Assembly: GCF_014642735.1 (NCBI RefSeq) | Contig: NZ_BMIV01000002.1 | Location: 1 to 64,000, forward strand | DNA from: Paracoccus acridae | GTDB lineage: Bacteria > Pseudomonadota > Alphaproteobacteria > Rhodobacterales > Rhodobacteraceae | Reading direction: 5' to 3' | DNA length: 64,000 nucleotides | Part shown: positions 9,160-18,985 of the stretch, piece after piece | Numbering within the stretch: position 1 is the first letter of the stretch | Layout of the letters: each line of letters begins with the position of its first letter | Notes under the pieces: model-generated | What the model was told of the DNA's origin: nothing | What the model saw: only the letters and a program-made list of their open reading frames with translations | Database searches by the model: none | Made by a program: the position numbers and the translations under genes

Positions 9160-9849
9160 CGGCACTGTCCTTTCGGTTCGCGCAAGGGGAAGGCCTGGCC
9201 CGCGCTTGCGGTTCCCCTTCTGGCCGCCTGCGAGGGCGATGTCAGCACCCTTGCCCCTGCCGGACCGGCGGCGGCGCAGATCGCCACCCTGTGGTGGGCC
9301 ATGCTGATCGGATCCGGGCTGATCACGGCCCTGGTGCTGACGCTGGCGGGTCTTGCCATCTGGCGCGGCCCGCGGCCTTCGGACGAACGGCGCTGGATCA
9401 TCTGGTGGGGGTTGGGCTTCAGCATGTCGGTGCTGGCCGTGCTTCTGGCCTTCGCGCTTTGGACGGGCGAACGGATGATCGCGCGCGACGACGGTGCCCT
9501 GCAGGTCCAGGCCGAGGCGCAGCAATGGGGCTGGCGCTTTACCCAACCCGGCCCAGGCGGCCCCGTGGTGACCGAGGGCGTGCTGTATGTCCCCGCAGGC
9601 CAGCCCTTCGACATCGTGCTGACCAGCCGCGACGTGATCCATTCCTTCTGGGTGCCCCAGCTTGGCGGCAAGATGGACGCCATCCCCGGCCATCGCAACG
9701 TCCACCGCCTGATGGCCGACGCGCCCGGCACGCACGAGGGCCTGTGCGCCGAGTTCTGCGGCATCGGCCATGCCGCCATGCGTTTCGAGGTGGTGGTCTA
9801 TGACCCCGCCGACCCGCCGCCCTTCGTTTCCGCCGAAAGCCTTCCATGA
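9151..9849 (+). CDS. ctaC: Cytochrome c oxidase subunit II
   Basis: A 232-residue CuA subunit that accepts electrons from cytochrome c on the periplasmic face. Two membrane helices (WWAMLIGSGLITALVLTLAG and GFSMSVLAVLLAFALW) precede a cupredoxin domain with VIHSFWVPQLGGKMDAIPG and the complete CuA ligand loop CAEFCGIGHAAM. There is no ATG before 9301. I choose TTG at 9151 because it gives a lipoprotein-type leader (PALAVPLLAACEG); starting at ATG 9301 would lose it. The N-terminus therefore remains uncertain. The stop overlaps the next gene by ATGA. It is CoxM-like in the coxMNOP type of cluster. Confidence 0.88.
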   Translation: MSHRHCPFGSRKGKAWPALAVPLLAACEGDVSTLAPAGPAAAQIATLWWAMLIGSGLITALVLTLAGLAIWRGPRPSDERRWIIWWGLGFSMSVLAVLLAFALWTGERMIARDDGALQVQAEAQQWGWRFTQPGPGGPVVTEGVLYVPAGQPFDIVLTSRDVIHSFWVPQLGGKMDAIPGHRNVHRLMADAPGTHEGLCAEFCGIGHAAMRFEVVVYDPADPPPFVSAESLP

Positions 9850-12353
9850 CCGAGAAGATGCACCCCATCGCGCCGAACCCGCCTCGGAAGGCCCTGCTGC
9901 TGCACCGGCAGATGCAGCGGGTCTGGTCCGACCTGCCGGGCTGGCGGGGGGCTGTCTGTTCGGTCAACCACAGCACCATCGGGCTGCGGTTCATGGCGAC
10001 GTCCTTTTTGTTCTTCGCCATCGGCGGCGTCCTGGCGATGCTGATCCGGGCGCAGCTTGCGACGCGCGACGGGGCCTTCCTGGATACGCAGCTGTATAAC
10101 CAGATCTTCACGATGCACGGCAGCATCATGATGTTCCTGTTCGCCATTCCCATGCTGGAAGGGCTGTCCATGTGGCTTCTGCCCAAGATTCTGGGCTCGC
10201 GCGACATGGCGTTTCCGCGGCTGGGGGCGCTTGGCTATTGGTGCTATCTGTTCGGGGGGCTGATCATCCTGTCCTCGCTGCTGTTCGGCGTGGCCCCGGA
10301 CGGCGGCTGGTTCATGTATGTGCCCCTGTCGGGCAAGACCTATACCCCCGGCATCAACGCCGATGTCTGGCTGCTGGGCGTGACCTTCGTCGAGATTTCG
10401 GCAGTGGCTGCGGCGGTCGAGATCATCGTGACCATCCTGCGCCTGCGCGCGGCGGGCATGGCGCTGACACGGATGCCGCTGATGGGCTGGTACATGCTGG
10501 GCACCGCCGCGATGATGCTGGTGGGCTTTCCGCCGCTGATCCTGGGATCCATCCTGCTGGAACTGGAACGGGCCTTCGACTGGCCCTTCTTCGACATCCT
10601 GCGCGGGGGCGACCCGCTGCTGTGGCAGCACCTGTTCTGGCTGTTCGGCCACCCCGAGGTCTATATCATCTTCCTGCCCGCCGCGGGCGTTCTGTCCACG
10701 ATCATCCCCGTCTTCGCGCGCACGCGGATCATGGGCTATGGCGCGATCGTCGCGGCGATCGTGGGGCTGGTCTTCCTGTCCTTCGGGCTGTGGGTGCATC
10801 ACATGTTCACGGTGGGCATCCCGCATATGGCGCTGGCCTTCTTTTCCGCCGCGTCGGCCCTGGTGGCGGTGCCGACCTCGGTCCAGATCTTCGCCTGGAT
10901 CGGGACCATGTGGGCGGGCCGGGTGGAACTGCGCCTGCCGATGCTGCATGTCATCGGCTTCTTCGTGACCTTCGTGATGGGCGGGCTGACCGGCGTGATG
11001 GTCGCCATGGTGCCCTTCAACTGGCAGGCCCATGACACGCATTTCGTGGTCGCGCATCTGCACTATGTCCTGGTGGGCGGCTTCGTCTTCCCGATGATGG
11101 CCGGGATCACCTATTGGATGCCGATGATCAGCGGCCGTTTCCGCGTCCGCGCCCTGGGCGAGGCCGCCTTCTGGCTGATCTTCCTGGGCTTTCACGGCAC
11201 CTTCTTCGTGATGCACCTGACCGGGCTTCTTGGGATGCCGCGCCGGATCGACCGCTATCCCGACAATCCCGAATGGGAATGGCTGAACCTGGTTTCCTCG
11301 ATCGGGGGGATGGTCATGTCGGTGGGATTTGCGCTGTTCGTGCTGGACATCGCGATGCAGTGGCTGTTCGGGCGGCGCAGCCACCGCAACCCCTGGAAGG
11401 CGAACACGCTGGACTGGGCGATGGCGCTGCCCGCGCCGCCCTACAACTTTTCCTCGCTGCCCAGTCCGGGGCGCGACGATGCCACCGCGATCCTGCCCTT
11501 GGCGCGGGGCGAGGGGCTGCTGCCCGGCGCCCCGCGCCCCCGGCGCGAGGTTCTGGTGACGGATGCCGGCACCGGCCGACCCGACCATGTGGCGGTGGTG
11601 CCGGGCAATACCGCCCTGCCGATCTGGACTGCCGCCGCGCTTGGCAGCTTCTTCCTGCTGATGCTGGCGGGGCTTTATGTCGTGACGCCCCTGGCCATCG
11701 CCGCGATCCTGTGGGCGGGCTGGCGATGGGGCGGCTTCATGGGCAGCAGGGCCGATGCGCCTGACATCCCCGTTGCGCCGGGGCTGTCGCTGCCGGAACA
11801 CTGGCAGGTCCGCCAGACCCTTGCCTACAGCGGGACGGTCACGCTGCTGGTCGCGGACGGCACGCTTTATGCGTCCCTGTTGTTCGGGGTGGCGTTCCTG
11901 ACGGTCATCGCCCCGAACTGGCCCGCCCCCGACAGCGGCCTGGGCCTGGGCGCGCTGCTGACCGCGGGGGCCGCGTTGCTGGCCATGGCCCTGGCCACCC
12001 TTGCCGCCCGTCTGGCCGAAACGTGGCGGGCCACCCCTTCGGGCATGGGCGCGGCTTTGGCGGGCGTTCTGGCCGCCGGGCTGGCGCTTGTGCTGCTGGG
12101 GGGGCTGGCGATGCTGCTGGACGATCCCCGCCGCCATGCCCGCGATGCCCTGCGCGCGGTGTTGCTGGGCTATGCCGTCTTCCACGCGGTCGTGGCGCTG
12201 ATGCTGGGGCTGCGCAGCCTGTGCGACGCCCGTCAGGGACGGACCAGCCACCAGCGTCGGGGCGCCGCACCCGTCTGGCAGTTGTTCCAGGCCTTCTGGC
12301 TGGCGACATCCGCCCTGTCCCTGGGCGTCGTCGCCCTGCAGGAGATCGGCTGA
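9846..12353 (+). CDS. Cytochrome c oxidase subunit I-III fusion
   Basis: An 835-residue fused catalytic subunit. Residues 1-550 are subunit I: GLRFMATSFLFF, TMHGSIMMF (heme ligand), GHPEVYIIFLP (CuB His, Tyr and channel Glu), WVHHMFTVG (CuB) and HDTHFVVAHLHYVL (heme ligands). Residues from about 640 (LPEHWQVRQTLAYSGT) to the end are a subunit III-like domain with several helices. Two usual proton-path residues differ: the K-channel Lys is Gln (PTSVQIFAW), and the D-channel Asn after DMAFPR is replaced (DMAFPRLGALG). The D-channel Asp itself and the channel Glu remain. The enzyme may pump protons differently from aa3. The gene is CoxN/CoxO-like and overlaps both flanking genes by four or three bases. 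Confidence 0.93.
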   Translation: MTEKMHPIAPNPPRKALLLHRQMQRVWSDLPGWRGAVCSVNHSTIGLRFMATSFLFFAIGGVLAMLIRAQLATRDGAFLDTQLYNQIFTMHGSIMMFLFAIPMLEGLSMWLLPKILGSRDMAFPRLGALGYWCYLFGGLIILSSLLFGVAPDGGWFMYVPLSGKTYTPGINADVWLLGVTFVEISAVAAAVEIIVTILRLRAAGMALTRMPLMGWYMLGTAAMMLVGFPPLILGSILLELERAFDWPFFDILRGGDPLLWQHLFWLFGHPEVYIIFLPAAGVLSTIIPVFARTRIMGYGAIVAAIVGLVFLSFGLWVHHMFTVGIPHMALAFFSAASALVAVPTSVQIFAWIGTMWAGRVELRLPMLHVIGFFVTFVMGGLTGVMVAMVPFNWQAHDTHFVVAHLHYVLVGGFVFPMMAGITYWMPMISGRFRVRALGEAAFWLIFLGFHGTFFVMHLTGLLGMPRRIDRYPDNPEWEWLNLVSSIGGMVMSVGFALFVLDIAMQWLFGRRSHRNPWKANTLDWAMALPAPPYNFSSLPSPGRDDATAILPLARGEGLLPGAPRPRREVLVTDAGTGRPDHVAVVPGNTALPIWTAAALGSFFLLMLAGLYVVTPLAIAAILWAGWRWGGFMGSRADAPDIPVAPGLSLPEHWQVRQTLAYSGTVTLLVADGTLYASLLFGVAFLTVIAPNWPAPDSGLGLGALLTAGAALLAMALATLAARLAETWRATPSGMGAALAGVLAAGLALVLLGGLAMLLDDPRRHARDALRAVLLGYAVFHAVVALMLGLRSLCDARQGRTSHQRRGAAPVWQLFQAFWLATSALSLGVVALQEIG

Positions 12354-12664
12354 TGCTCTGGGTCGCACGGATGCTGGCAGGCCCGATGCTGTGGGGAGCG
12401 CTGTTTTCCGCCGTCTATGGTCTGCATGGCCTGGGTTGCGCGCTGGACTGGCCCGACCGTGCGACGCCCTTTGGCCCGCTGCATCCGGGCGGGATGATCC
12501 TGCTGTGGCTGGTCGGGCTTGGCCTGCACGGACTGCTGATCGCGCTGAACCGGGCAGGAGGCAGCGACAGGCAAAACCTGCTGGTCCGGTCGGGCAACTG
12601 GATCGGCGCCGTCGCCAGTGCCGTGACGCTGCTTCCCGTGATCGTCACCTCAAGCTGCGGCTGA
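12353..12664 (+). CDS. Small membrane protein of the oxidase operon (CoxP-like)
   Basis: A 103-residue protein with three hydrophobic stretches (MLAGPMLWGALFSAVYGLHG, GGMILLWLVGLGLHGLLIAL and IGAVASAVTLLPVIV). The ATG overlaps the stop of the fused subunit gene (TGATG), so it belongs to the same transcript. Position and size match CoxP of coxMNOP clusters, a protein without a defined function. No cofactor ligands are evident. It ends seven bases before the convergent lrp-type gene, with no terminator between them. Confidence 0.7.
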   Translation: MLWVARMLAGPMLWGALFSAVYGLHGLGCALDWPDRATPFGPLHPGGMILLWLVGLGLHGLLIALNRAGGSDRQNLLVRSGNWIGAVASAVTLLPVIVTSSCG

Positions 12665-12671
12665 GGCGGTT

Positions 12672-13154
12672 TCAGGGAACGGCGACCGGCGGCAGCGCAC
12701 GGTCGTCCTTCAACGTCTTCAGCACGATTTCCGACCGCACCTGGGACACTTGGGGATGGGGCAGCAGGTGACGGTGGACGAAGTCCGCAAAGGCGTCCAG
12801 GTCGCGCACCCGCACGTCCAGCACATAATCCGCATCCCCCGATACCGAAAAGGCCGACCGGATCTGGGGGTGGCTTTCCACGAAGCGGGCGAAGTCGTCA
12901 TCCTTGCCCTGTCCGTGGCTGGCCAGGTTCACGCGGATGATGGCGCGCAGCCCATAGCCCAGCCGGGCCGCGCTGAGCCGCGCCGCATATCCTTCGATCA
13001 CGCCGGTCTGTTCCAGCGCCGCCCGCCTGCGCGAACATTGCGACGGGGACAGGTTCACCACCTCGGCCAGGGCGGCATTGGTCATGGACCCGTCCCGCTG
13101 CAAGGCGGCAAGGATTGCAATGTCGAAGCTGTCCAGGCTTGCAGCCTGCGTCAT
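12672..13154 (-). CDS. Lrp/AsnC family transcriptional regulator
   Basis: A 160-residue regulator. The N-terminal helix-turn-helix is clear (LDSFDIAILAALQRDG, then NLSPSQCSRRRAALEQTGVI), followed by the RAM/AsnC ligand domain (FVESHPQIRSAFSVSGDADY and VRDLDAFADFV). It is divergent from hppD with 115 bases between the start codons. Lrp-type regulators next to aromatic amino acid genes often sense the amino acid, so control of hppD by tyrosine or phenylalanine is the natural inference. The spacer contains repeated GTGCAA/TTGCAC motifs that could be its operators. Confidence 0.92.
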   Translation of the reverse strand: MTQAASLDSFDIAILAALQRDGSMTNAALAEVVNLSPSQCSRRRAALEQTGVIEGYAARLSAARLGYGLRAIIRVNLASHGQGKDDDFARFVESHPQIRSAFSVSGDADYVLDVRVRDLDAFADFVHRHLLPHPQVSQVRSEIVLKTLKDDRALPPVAVP

Positions 13155-13165
13155 TTGCCGATTTC

Positions 13166-13254
13166 CTGCACGATCTGTGCAAATCTTTGCCGAAGTTGGG
13201 GTGTTTCGCAAGCATCGTGCAAGTCCCTTGTGACATTCTTGTTGCACGCGCAAC
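13166..13254. promoter_or_regulatory. Divergent lrp-hppD control region with GTGCAA repeats
   Basis: The spacer contains two dyads, TGCAC-GATCT-GTGCA (13167-13181) and GTTGC-ACGC-GCAAC (13241-13254), plus a further GTGCAA at 13217-13222. Lrp-family proteins bind spaced degenerate dyads, so these are candidate operators for the adjacent regulator. Confidence 0.5.
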
Positions 13255-13269
13255 GAACAGGAGGATGCC

Positions 13270-14382
<1,113 letters not shown>

Positions 14383-14390
14383 CGTCATGG

Positions 14391-14416
14391 CCCGTCCGCA
14401 TCGCGCGGGCGGGTTT
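14391..14416 (+). terminator. Hairpin terminator after hppD
   Basis: CCCGTCCG (14391-14398) pairs with CGGGCGGG (14406-14413), one G-T wobble, with a 7-base loop and a short TTT tail. Confidence 0.5.
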
Positions 14417-14430
14417 CTGGTGGATGCCCG

Positions 14431-14784
14431 ATGGCCTGGACCGATTATTCCTCCGCCCCCGCGCCGGGCACCCCCGTCTGCGAGGCGGCGCAGGTGGGCG
14501 ACGTGCTGTCCCTGTCCGTGACGACGGACCGGGGCGCCTTTCCTATGCTGATCCTGCGCGCGGGCGGCGGTCTGCGCGCCTATGTCAATGCCTGCCCGCA
14601 CCAGTATCTGCCGCTGGATTACCGCAGCGACCGGCTTGTCTCGGCTGACGGCACGATGCTGATGTGTTCCGCCCATGGCGCGCGCTTCGACATCCTGACG
14701 GGCGCGGCCGTGGCGGGCGCCGATTGCGGCCTGGACGCGGTGCCCGTCAGGATCGTGGACGGGACGGTGGTGATCGGGGGCTGA
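14431..14784 (+). CDS. Rieske [2Fe-2S] protein
   Basis: A 117-residue soluble Rieske-type protein. The cluster ligands are the CPH in VNACPHQYLPLDY and the CSAH in LMCSAHGARFD, i.e. C-x-H ... C-x2-H. There is no signal peptide or membrane anchor, so it is a cytoplasmic ferredoxin or a stand-alone component of the kind often seen near ring-hydroxylating or catabolic genes. It lies 48 bases after hppD, beyond a hairpin, and 60 bases before gatC. A role in aromatic breakdown is possible but only suggested by position. Confidence 0.85.
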   Translation: MAWTDYSSAPAPGTPVCEAAQVGDVLSLSVTTDRGAFPMLILRAGGGLRAYVNACPHQYLPLDYRSDRLVSADGTMLMCSAHGARFDILTGAAVAGADCGLDAVPVRIVDGTVVIGG

Positions 14785-14844
14785 GGCGCTTCTTGCGGGG
14801 GCGTGTCGGGGGCTGTAAACCCGCGCCCAACGAAAGGAAACGTC

Positions 14845-15132
14845 ATGTCGATCACCGAGGATCAGGCCCGAAAGGTCGCCCATCTGGCACGCATCGCCGT
14901 CGATGACGCCGCCTTGCCCGCGTTGGCGCGCGAACTGAACGGCATCCTGCATTTCATGGAACAGTTGAACGAAGTGGATGTCACCGGCGTCGAGCCGATG
15001 ACCGGCGTCACCCCCATGCGCCTCAAGCGGCGCGAGGATGTCGTGACCACCGGCGACATGGCCGACCGCATCCTGTCCAATGCCCCCGACGCGCGCGAGG
15101 GGTTCTTTGCCGTCCCGAAGGTGGTGGAATGA
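14845..15132 (+). CDS. gatC: Asp-tRNA(Asn)/Glu-tRNA(Gln) amidotransferase subunit C
   Basis: A 95-residue subunit that wraps around GatA and stabilises the GatCAB complex, which amidates Glu-tRNA(Gln) and/or Asp-tRNA(Asn). The signature [11 protein letters not shown] near the N-terminus, then [20 protein letters not shown] and the end [10 protein letters not shown] are typical. The start follows AAAGGAAACGTC; an upstream in-frame ATG lacks family similarity. It overlaps gatA by four bases (ATGA). gatB is not adjacent, as is usual in alphaproteobacteria. Confidence 0.96.
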   Translation: MSITEDQARKVAHLARIAVDDAALPALARELNGILHFMEQLNEVDVTGVEPMTGVTPMRLKRREDVVTTGDMADRILSNAPDAREGFFAVPKVVE

Positions 15133-16610
15133 CCGATCTGAACACGCTGACCATCGCCGCCGCCCGCGACGCCCTGCGCAAGGGCGACACCACCGCCGTC
15201 GAACTGACCGAGGCCTGCCTTTCGGCCATCGACGCCGCAGGCGCGCTGAACGCCTTTGTCCACCACACGCCCGACATGGCCCGCGACATGGCCCAGGCGG
15301 CGGATGCCCGGATCAAGGCGGGCAATGCCGCCGCGCTGACCGGCATCCCCCTGGGCATCAAGGATGTCTTCTGCGTGAAGGGCGTGCCCAGCCAGGCCGC
15401 CAGCCGCATCCTGGAGGGATTTCGCCCGGAATACGAATCCACCGTCACCCAGAACCTGTGGAATGCTGGCGCGGTGATGCTGGGCAAGCTGAACCAGGAC
15501 GAATTCGCGATGGGTTCGGCTAACGAATCCAGCTGCTACGGCCCCGCCGTGAACCCTTGGAAGGTCGATGACCGGCAGTTGACGCCGGGCGGATCGTCCG
15601 GCGGCTCGGCGGCGGCGGTGGCGGCTGATCTGTGCCTTGCGGCGACCGGAACCGATACCGGCGGCTCGATCCGCCAGCCTGCGGCCTTCACCGGCATCGT
15701 GGGGCTGAAGCCCACCTATGGCCGGGTCAGCCGCTGGGGCGTGATCGCCTATGCGTCGTCCTTGGACCAGGCCGGGCCGATGACCAAGACGGTGCGCGAC
15801 GCGGCGATCATGCTGGGCGCGATGGCGTCCGTCGATCCGCAGGATTCGACCAGTGCCGACCATCCCGTTCCCGATTACGAATCCCTGCTGACCGGCGACA
15901 TCCGGGGCAAGCGCATCGGTATCCCGCGCGAATACCGCTTGGACGGGATGCCCGCCGAAATCGACGCCCTGTGGCACAAGGGCGCGGAAATGCTGCGCGA
16001 CGCGGGTGCCGAGATCGTCGATATCAGCCTGCCGCATACGAAATACGCGCTGCCCGCCTATTACGTCATCGCCCCGGCCGAGGCGTCCTCGAACCTCGCC
16101 CGTTACGACGGGGTGCGCTATGGCCACCGCGCCAAGCTGGGCCAGGGCGACGGCATTACCGAGATGTATGAAAAGACCCGCGCCGAGGGCTTCGGCCCCG
16201 AGGTGCAGCGCCGCGTGATGATCGGCACCTATGTGCTGTCGGCGGGCTTCTATGACGCCTATTACAACCGCGCCCGCAAGGTCCGCGCGCTGATCAAGCG
16301 CGACTTCGACAATGTCTTCGCCGAAGGGATCGACGCGATCCTGGCGCCGACGACGCCGACGGCCGCCTTCGGGATCGGCGCGATGGACAGCAGCGACCCG
16401 GTGCAGATGTATCTGAACGATGTCTTCACGGTGACGCTGAACCTGGTCGGCCTGCCCGGCATCGCGGTGCCCGTGGGCCTGGACAAGAAGGGCCTGCCGC
16501 TGGGCCTGCAGATGTTCGGCAAGCCTTTCCAGGAAGACGAACTTCTGAACCACGCGCTTGTTCTGGAACGCGCTGCCGGATTTGTGGCAAAGCCCGAACG
16601 CTGGTGGTAG
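15129..16610 (+). CDS. gatA: Asp-tRNA(Asn)/Glu-tRNA(Gln) amidotransferase subunit A
   Basis: A 493-residue amidase-signature glutaminase supplying ammonia to GatB. The catalytic Ser-cisSer-Lys triad lies in [10 protein letters not shown] (Lys), [14 protein letters not shown] (cis-Ser) and [13 protein letters not shown] (nucleophilic Ser). The C-terminal part ([20 protein letters not shown]) is also typical. Full length and translationally coupled to gatC. Confidence 0.97.
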   Translation: MTDLNTLTIAAARDALRKGDTTAVELTEACLSAIDAAGALNAFVHHTPDMARDMAQAADARIKAGNAAALTGIPLGIKDVFCVKGVPSQAASRILEGFRPEYESTVTQNLWNAGAVMLGKLNQDEFAMGSANESSCYGPAVNPWKVDDRQLTPGGSSGGSAAAVAADLCLAATGTDTGGSIRQPAAFTGIVGLKPTYGRVSRWGVIAYASSLDQAGPMTKTVRDAAIMLGAMASVDPQDSTSADHPVPDYESLLTGDIRGKRIGIPREYRLDGMPAEIDALWHKGAEMLRDAGAEIVDISLPHTKYALPAYYVIAPAEASSNLARYDGVRYGHRAKLGQGDGITEMYEKTRAEGFGPEVQRRVMIGTYVLSAGFYDAYYNRARKVRALIKRDFDNVFAEGIDAILAPTTPTAAFGIGAMDSSDPVQMYLNDVFTVTLNLVGLPGIAVPVGLDKKGLPLGLQMFGKPFQEDELLNHALVLERAAGFVAKPERWW

Positions 16611-16641
16611 GGTCGCCCCAGTGGCATATCCAGGAGGCATG

Positions 16642-16992
16642 ATGCGCGGCTGTCTGATCCTTTCGGTGCTGGCGCTTGCCGGCTGTGGCGAACACCTGGG
16701 CTGGAACCCGAACTACAACTTCGGCCCGACCCGCTATGGCGAATACCGCGCCACGCGAGAGGCTGCCCTGGTGACGGCCACGGAATCGCCCAGGACCATC
16801 CCGGTCGCGCGGCCCTTCTATGCCCCCACCGGCGCGGACATCGCCGGCCAAAGCCCCGTGCCGATCCCGCCGACCATGGGCGTGGACAAGGTCCGCGTGG
16901 TCAGGCCCGCGGCCGTTCCCGCGCCCCGTTCCGGCGAACCTGTCGTGATCGTGCCCCCATCCATGCGCACGGGCGACCAGCCCCCGCTGTGA
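16642..16992 (+). CDS. Small proline-rich lipoprotein
   Basis: A 116-residue protein with a lipoprotein signal peptide (MRGCLILSVLALAGC, lipobox LAGC). The mature part has a short tyrosine-rich segment (NPNYNFGPTRYGEYR) and then low-complexity Pro/Val sequence. The AGGAGG at 16632-16637 sits four bases from ATG 16642, better spacing than the ATG at 16639. Its TGA overlaps the GTG start of the downstream amidase, so the two are coupled and may both act at the cell envelope. No family recognised. Confidence 0.75.
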   Translation: MRGCLILSVLALAGCGEHLGWNPNYNFGPTRYGEYRATREAALVTATESPRTIPVARPFYAPTGADIAGQSPVPIPPTMGVDKVRVVRPAAVPAPRSGEPVVIVPPSMRTGDQPPL

Positions 16993-17654
16993 GCGAGGGC
17001 TTCCCCAGCCCCAACCACGGCGACAGGCGCGGTCAGCGTCCCGAGCTGATCGTCCTGCACTATACCGGCATGGCGGACACGGCCGAGGCCCGCGCGCGCC
17101 TTTGCGACCCCAGGGCCGAGGTCAGCGCGCATTGGCTGGTCCACGAGGACGGTCGCACAGAAGCCCTTGTCCCCGAGGATCGCCGCGCCTGGCACGCGGG
17201 TGCCGGGTCCTGGCGGGGCCGGGACGACGTGAACTCGCGCAGCATCGGGATCGAGATCGCCAATCCGGGCGACCGTCCCTTTCCCCTGGCCCAGATGGAT
17301 GCTGTCGTTGCCCTGCTGCGCGACATCATGGCCCGTTGGTCCATCGGCCCCGGGGCCGTGATCGCCCATTCCGACATGGCCCCCGGCCGCAAGATCGACC
17401 CCGGCCCCCGCTTCGACTGGCAGCGCCTGGCGCGGGAAGGCATGGCGGTGCCAGGGGGGCAGGGACCGGACCTGCCGTTGGCCGACAGCCTGACCCGTAT
17501 CGGCTATCCGCCGGTCGATCCCGGCCTGCGCCTGGCCGCGTTCCGCCTGCGGTTCCGCCCATGGGGGAAGGGGGCCGAATGCGCTGCCGACCGCCGCTGT
17601 GCGGCCTTCGTGGCCGCCTTCCTGACCGCATCAGAGGATGGCGCCGGAGTCTGA
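16989..17654 (+). CDS. N-acetylmuramoyl-L-alanine amidase (Amidase_2)
   Basis: A 221-residue peptidoglycan amidase of the AmiD/AmpD type. Zinc and catalytic residues are visible in IVLHYTGM (His), DRRAWHAGAGSW, SRSIGIEIANPG (Glu) and VIAHSDMAPGRKIDPGP (His, Lys, Asp). No signal peptide is present, so it may act in the cytoplasm in muropeptide recycling like AmpD, although the coupled upstream gene encodes a lipoprotein. The start is GTG at 16989 in a GTGA overlap; no better ATG exists. Confidence 0.92.
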   Translation: MSEGFPSPNHGDRRGQRPELIVLHYTGMADTAEARARLCDPRAEVSAHWLVHEDGRTEALVPEDRRAWHAGAGSWRGRDDVNSRSIGIEIANPGDRPFPLAQMDAVVALLRDIMARWSIGPGAVIAHSDMAPGRKIDPGPRFDWQRLAREGMAVPGGQGPDLPLADSLTRIGYPPVDPGLRLAAFRLRFRPWGKGAECAADRRCAAFVAAFLTASEDGAGV

Positions 17655-17719
17655 CATCCGCGTTCCGCAAGCCTTGATCGGCGGCCCAAAGATTTTTGCA
17701 GATCCGCCAAAATTTCCGC

Positions 17720-17748
17720 TTGCACCCCCCTGCGGCATTGCCTAAACA
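17720..17748 (+). promoter_or_regulatory. Putative promoter of tRNA-Glu
   Basis: TTGCAC (17720-17725) and TAAACA (17743-17748) are separated by 17 bases, about 42 bases before the tRNA. The -35 is fair and the -10 weak. Confidence 0.4.
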
Positions 17749-17789
17749 CCGCTCCACGCCACCCGGACAGACGGGAAGCGAAACACAGT

Positions 17790-17864
17790 GGCCCGTTCGT
17801 CTATCGGTTAGGACGTCAGGTTTTCAACCTGAAAAGAGGGGTTCGACTCCCCTACGGGCTGCCA
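17790..17864 (+). tRNA. tRNA-Glu (UUC)
   Basis: The acceptor GGCCCGT pairs with ACGGGCT with a G-T first pair. The anticodon arm TCAGG-TTTTCAA-CCTGA gives anticodon TTC. The T arm is AGGGGTTCGACTCCCCT, and CCA is encoded after a G discriminator. All arms fold normally. Confidence 0.96.
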
Positions 17865-18081
17865 CTTCTTCTTTTAAATTCGCGACGTCGTGCCCTGTCC
17901 CTTGGGACAGAGGATCGGCTTATCAAAGCCTTGGTCCGGCCGGTTAACACATCCGAAGCTGCTTGCTGCGGCTTGATTGCGCTCCAGCCTCGATGGGAAT
18001 GGCGGCTGGTCGTATGGATGCGCAGCGCGATCACCAAAGGCGGACACAAGCGTGACTGCGTCTCTACCCCCGAGACAGATG

Positions 18082-18111
18082 CGGCCCCCCTGCCTTTCGA
18101 CAGAGGGGCCG
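18082..18111 (-). terminator. Hairpin 3' of the dpp operon
   Basis: CGGCCCC (18082-18088) pairs with GGGGCCG (18105-18111), 29 bases beyond the dppF stop on the minus strand. There is no T-run, so it may protect the mRNA 3' end or act with Rho rather than being an intrinsic terminator. Confidence 0.35.
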
Positions 18112-18139
18112 GATCACCGTACATCTTCCGACTGGCAGC

Positions 18140-18985
18140 CTAAGCGACTGTGCCCTGCCGCGCGGCCTTGCGGCGGGCGACCCGTGCCCGGATCGCCTCG
18201 ACATCGGTGACGGGGGTCGCCGCGAACAATTGCCGCGTATAGGGATGGGTCGGGTTGGCAAAGATCGCCTCGCGCGTGCCCTGTTCGACCGCCTCGCCCT
18301 TCGAGATCACCATCACATCGTCCGCGATATAGCGCACCACCGACAGGTCGTGGCTGACGAAGACATAGGTCAGGCCCATCTCGTCCTGCAGGTCGGCCAG
18401 CAGGTTCAGCACCTGCGCCTGCACCGACAGGTCCAGCGCCGAGACGGGTTCGTCCAGCACCAGCAGCGACGGGTTCAGCATCAAGGCCCGCGCAATGGCG
18501 ATCCGCTGCCGCTGCCCGCCCGAGAACATGTGCGGATAGCGGTTGTAATGCTCGGGCATCAGCCCGACCTTCTGCAGCATCGCCCGCGCCCGGTCGCGGC
18601 GTTCGGCGGCGGGCACGTCGGTGTTGATGATCAGGGGCTCGGTCAGCACGTCGCCGATCTTCTGGCGGGGGTTCAGGCTGCCATAGGGGTTCTGGAACAC
18701 CATCTGCACCTTGGACCGCAACTCGGGGCCGGGGCGGCGGGCGGAAATGTCCACGCGCTGCCCTTCGATCAGCAACTCGCCACCCGAGGCCGGGTCGATC
18801 AGCGCGATGATGCGCGCCAGCGTGGACTTGCCGGACCCGGATTCGCCGACGATGGCCAGCGTCTTGCCCTTCTGCACGCTGAAGTCGATGCCCTTGACCG
18901 CGCGGACATTCCTGGCGCGGCGCAGCATGTTGCCCGGAACGTGGTAATCGCGGACGATGGCGCGTCCCTCGACGACGGGGGTCAT
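18140..18985 (-). CDS. dppF: Peptide ABC transporter ATP-binding protein (DppF-like)
   Basis: A 281-residue ATPase of the oligopeptide/dipeptide importer. Walker [11 protein letters not shown] loop [12 protein letters not shown], signature [15 protein letters not shown], Walker B LLVLDEP and H loop VSHDLS are all present. The end ([17 protein letters not shown]) is the typical Opp/Dpp C-terminus, although this copy is shorter than most DppF proteins (about 320-330). It is the last gene of the operon, and its ATG overlaps the stop of dppD by four bases. Confidence 0.93.
   Translation of the reverse strand: MTPVVEGRAIVRDYHVPGNMLRRARNVRAVKGIDFSVQKGKTLAIVGESGSGKSTLARIIALIDPASGGELLIEGQRVDISARRPGPELRSKVQMVFQNPYGSLNPRQKIGDVLTEPLIINTDVPAAERRDRARAMLQKVGLMPEHYNRYPHMFSGGQRQRIAIARALMLNPSLLVLDEPVSALDLSVQAQVLNLLADLQDEMGLTYVFVSHDLSVVRYIADDVMVISKGEAVEQGTREAIFANPTHPYTRQLFAATPVTDVEAIRARVARRKAARQGTVA

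Noticed and set aside
9798..12368. Long minus-strand open frame opposite the oxidase fusion gene
   Set aside because: Its sequence is His/Gln/Arg/Gly-rich shadow translation without hydrophobic core or motifs.
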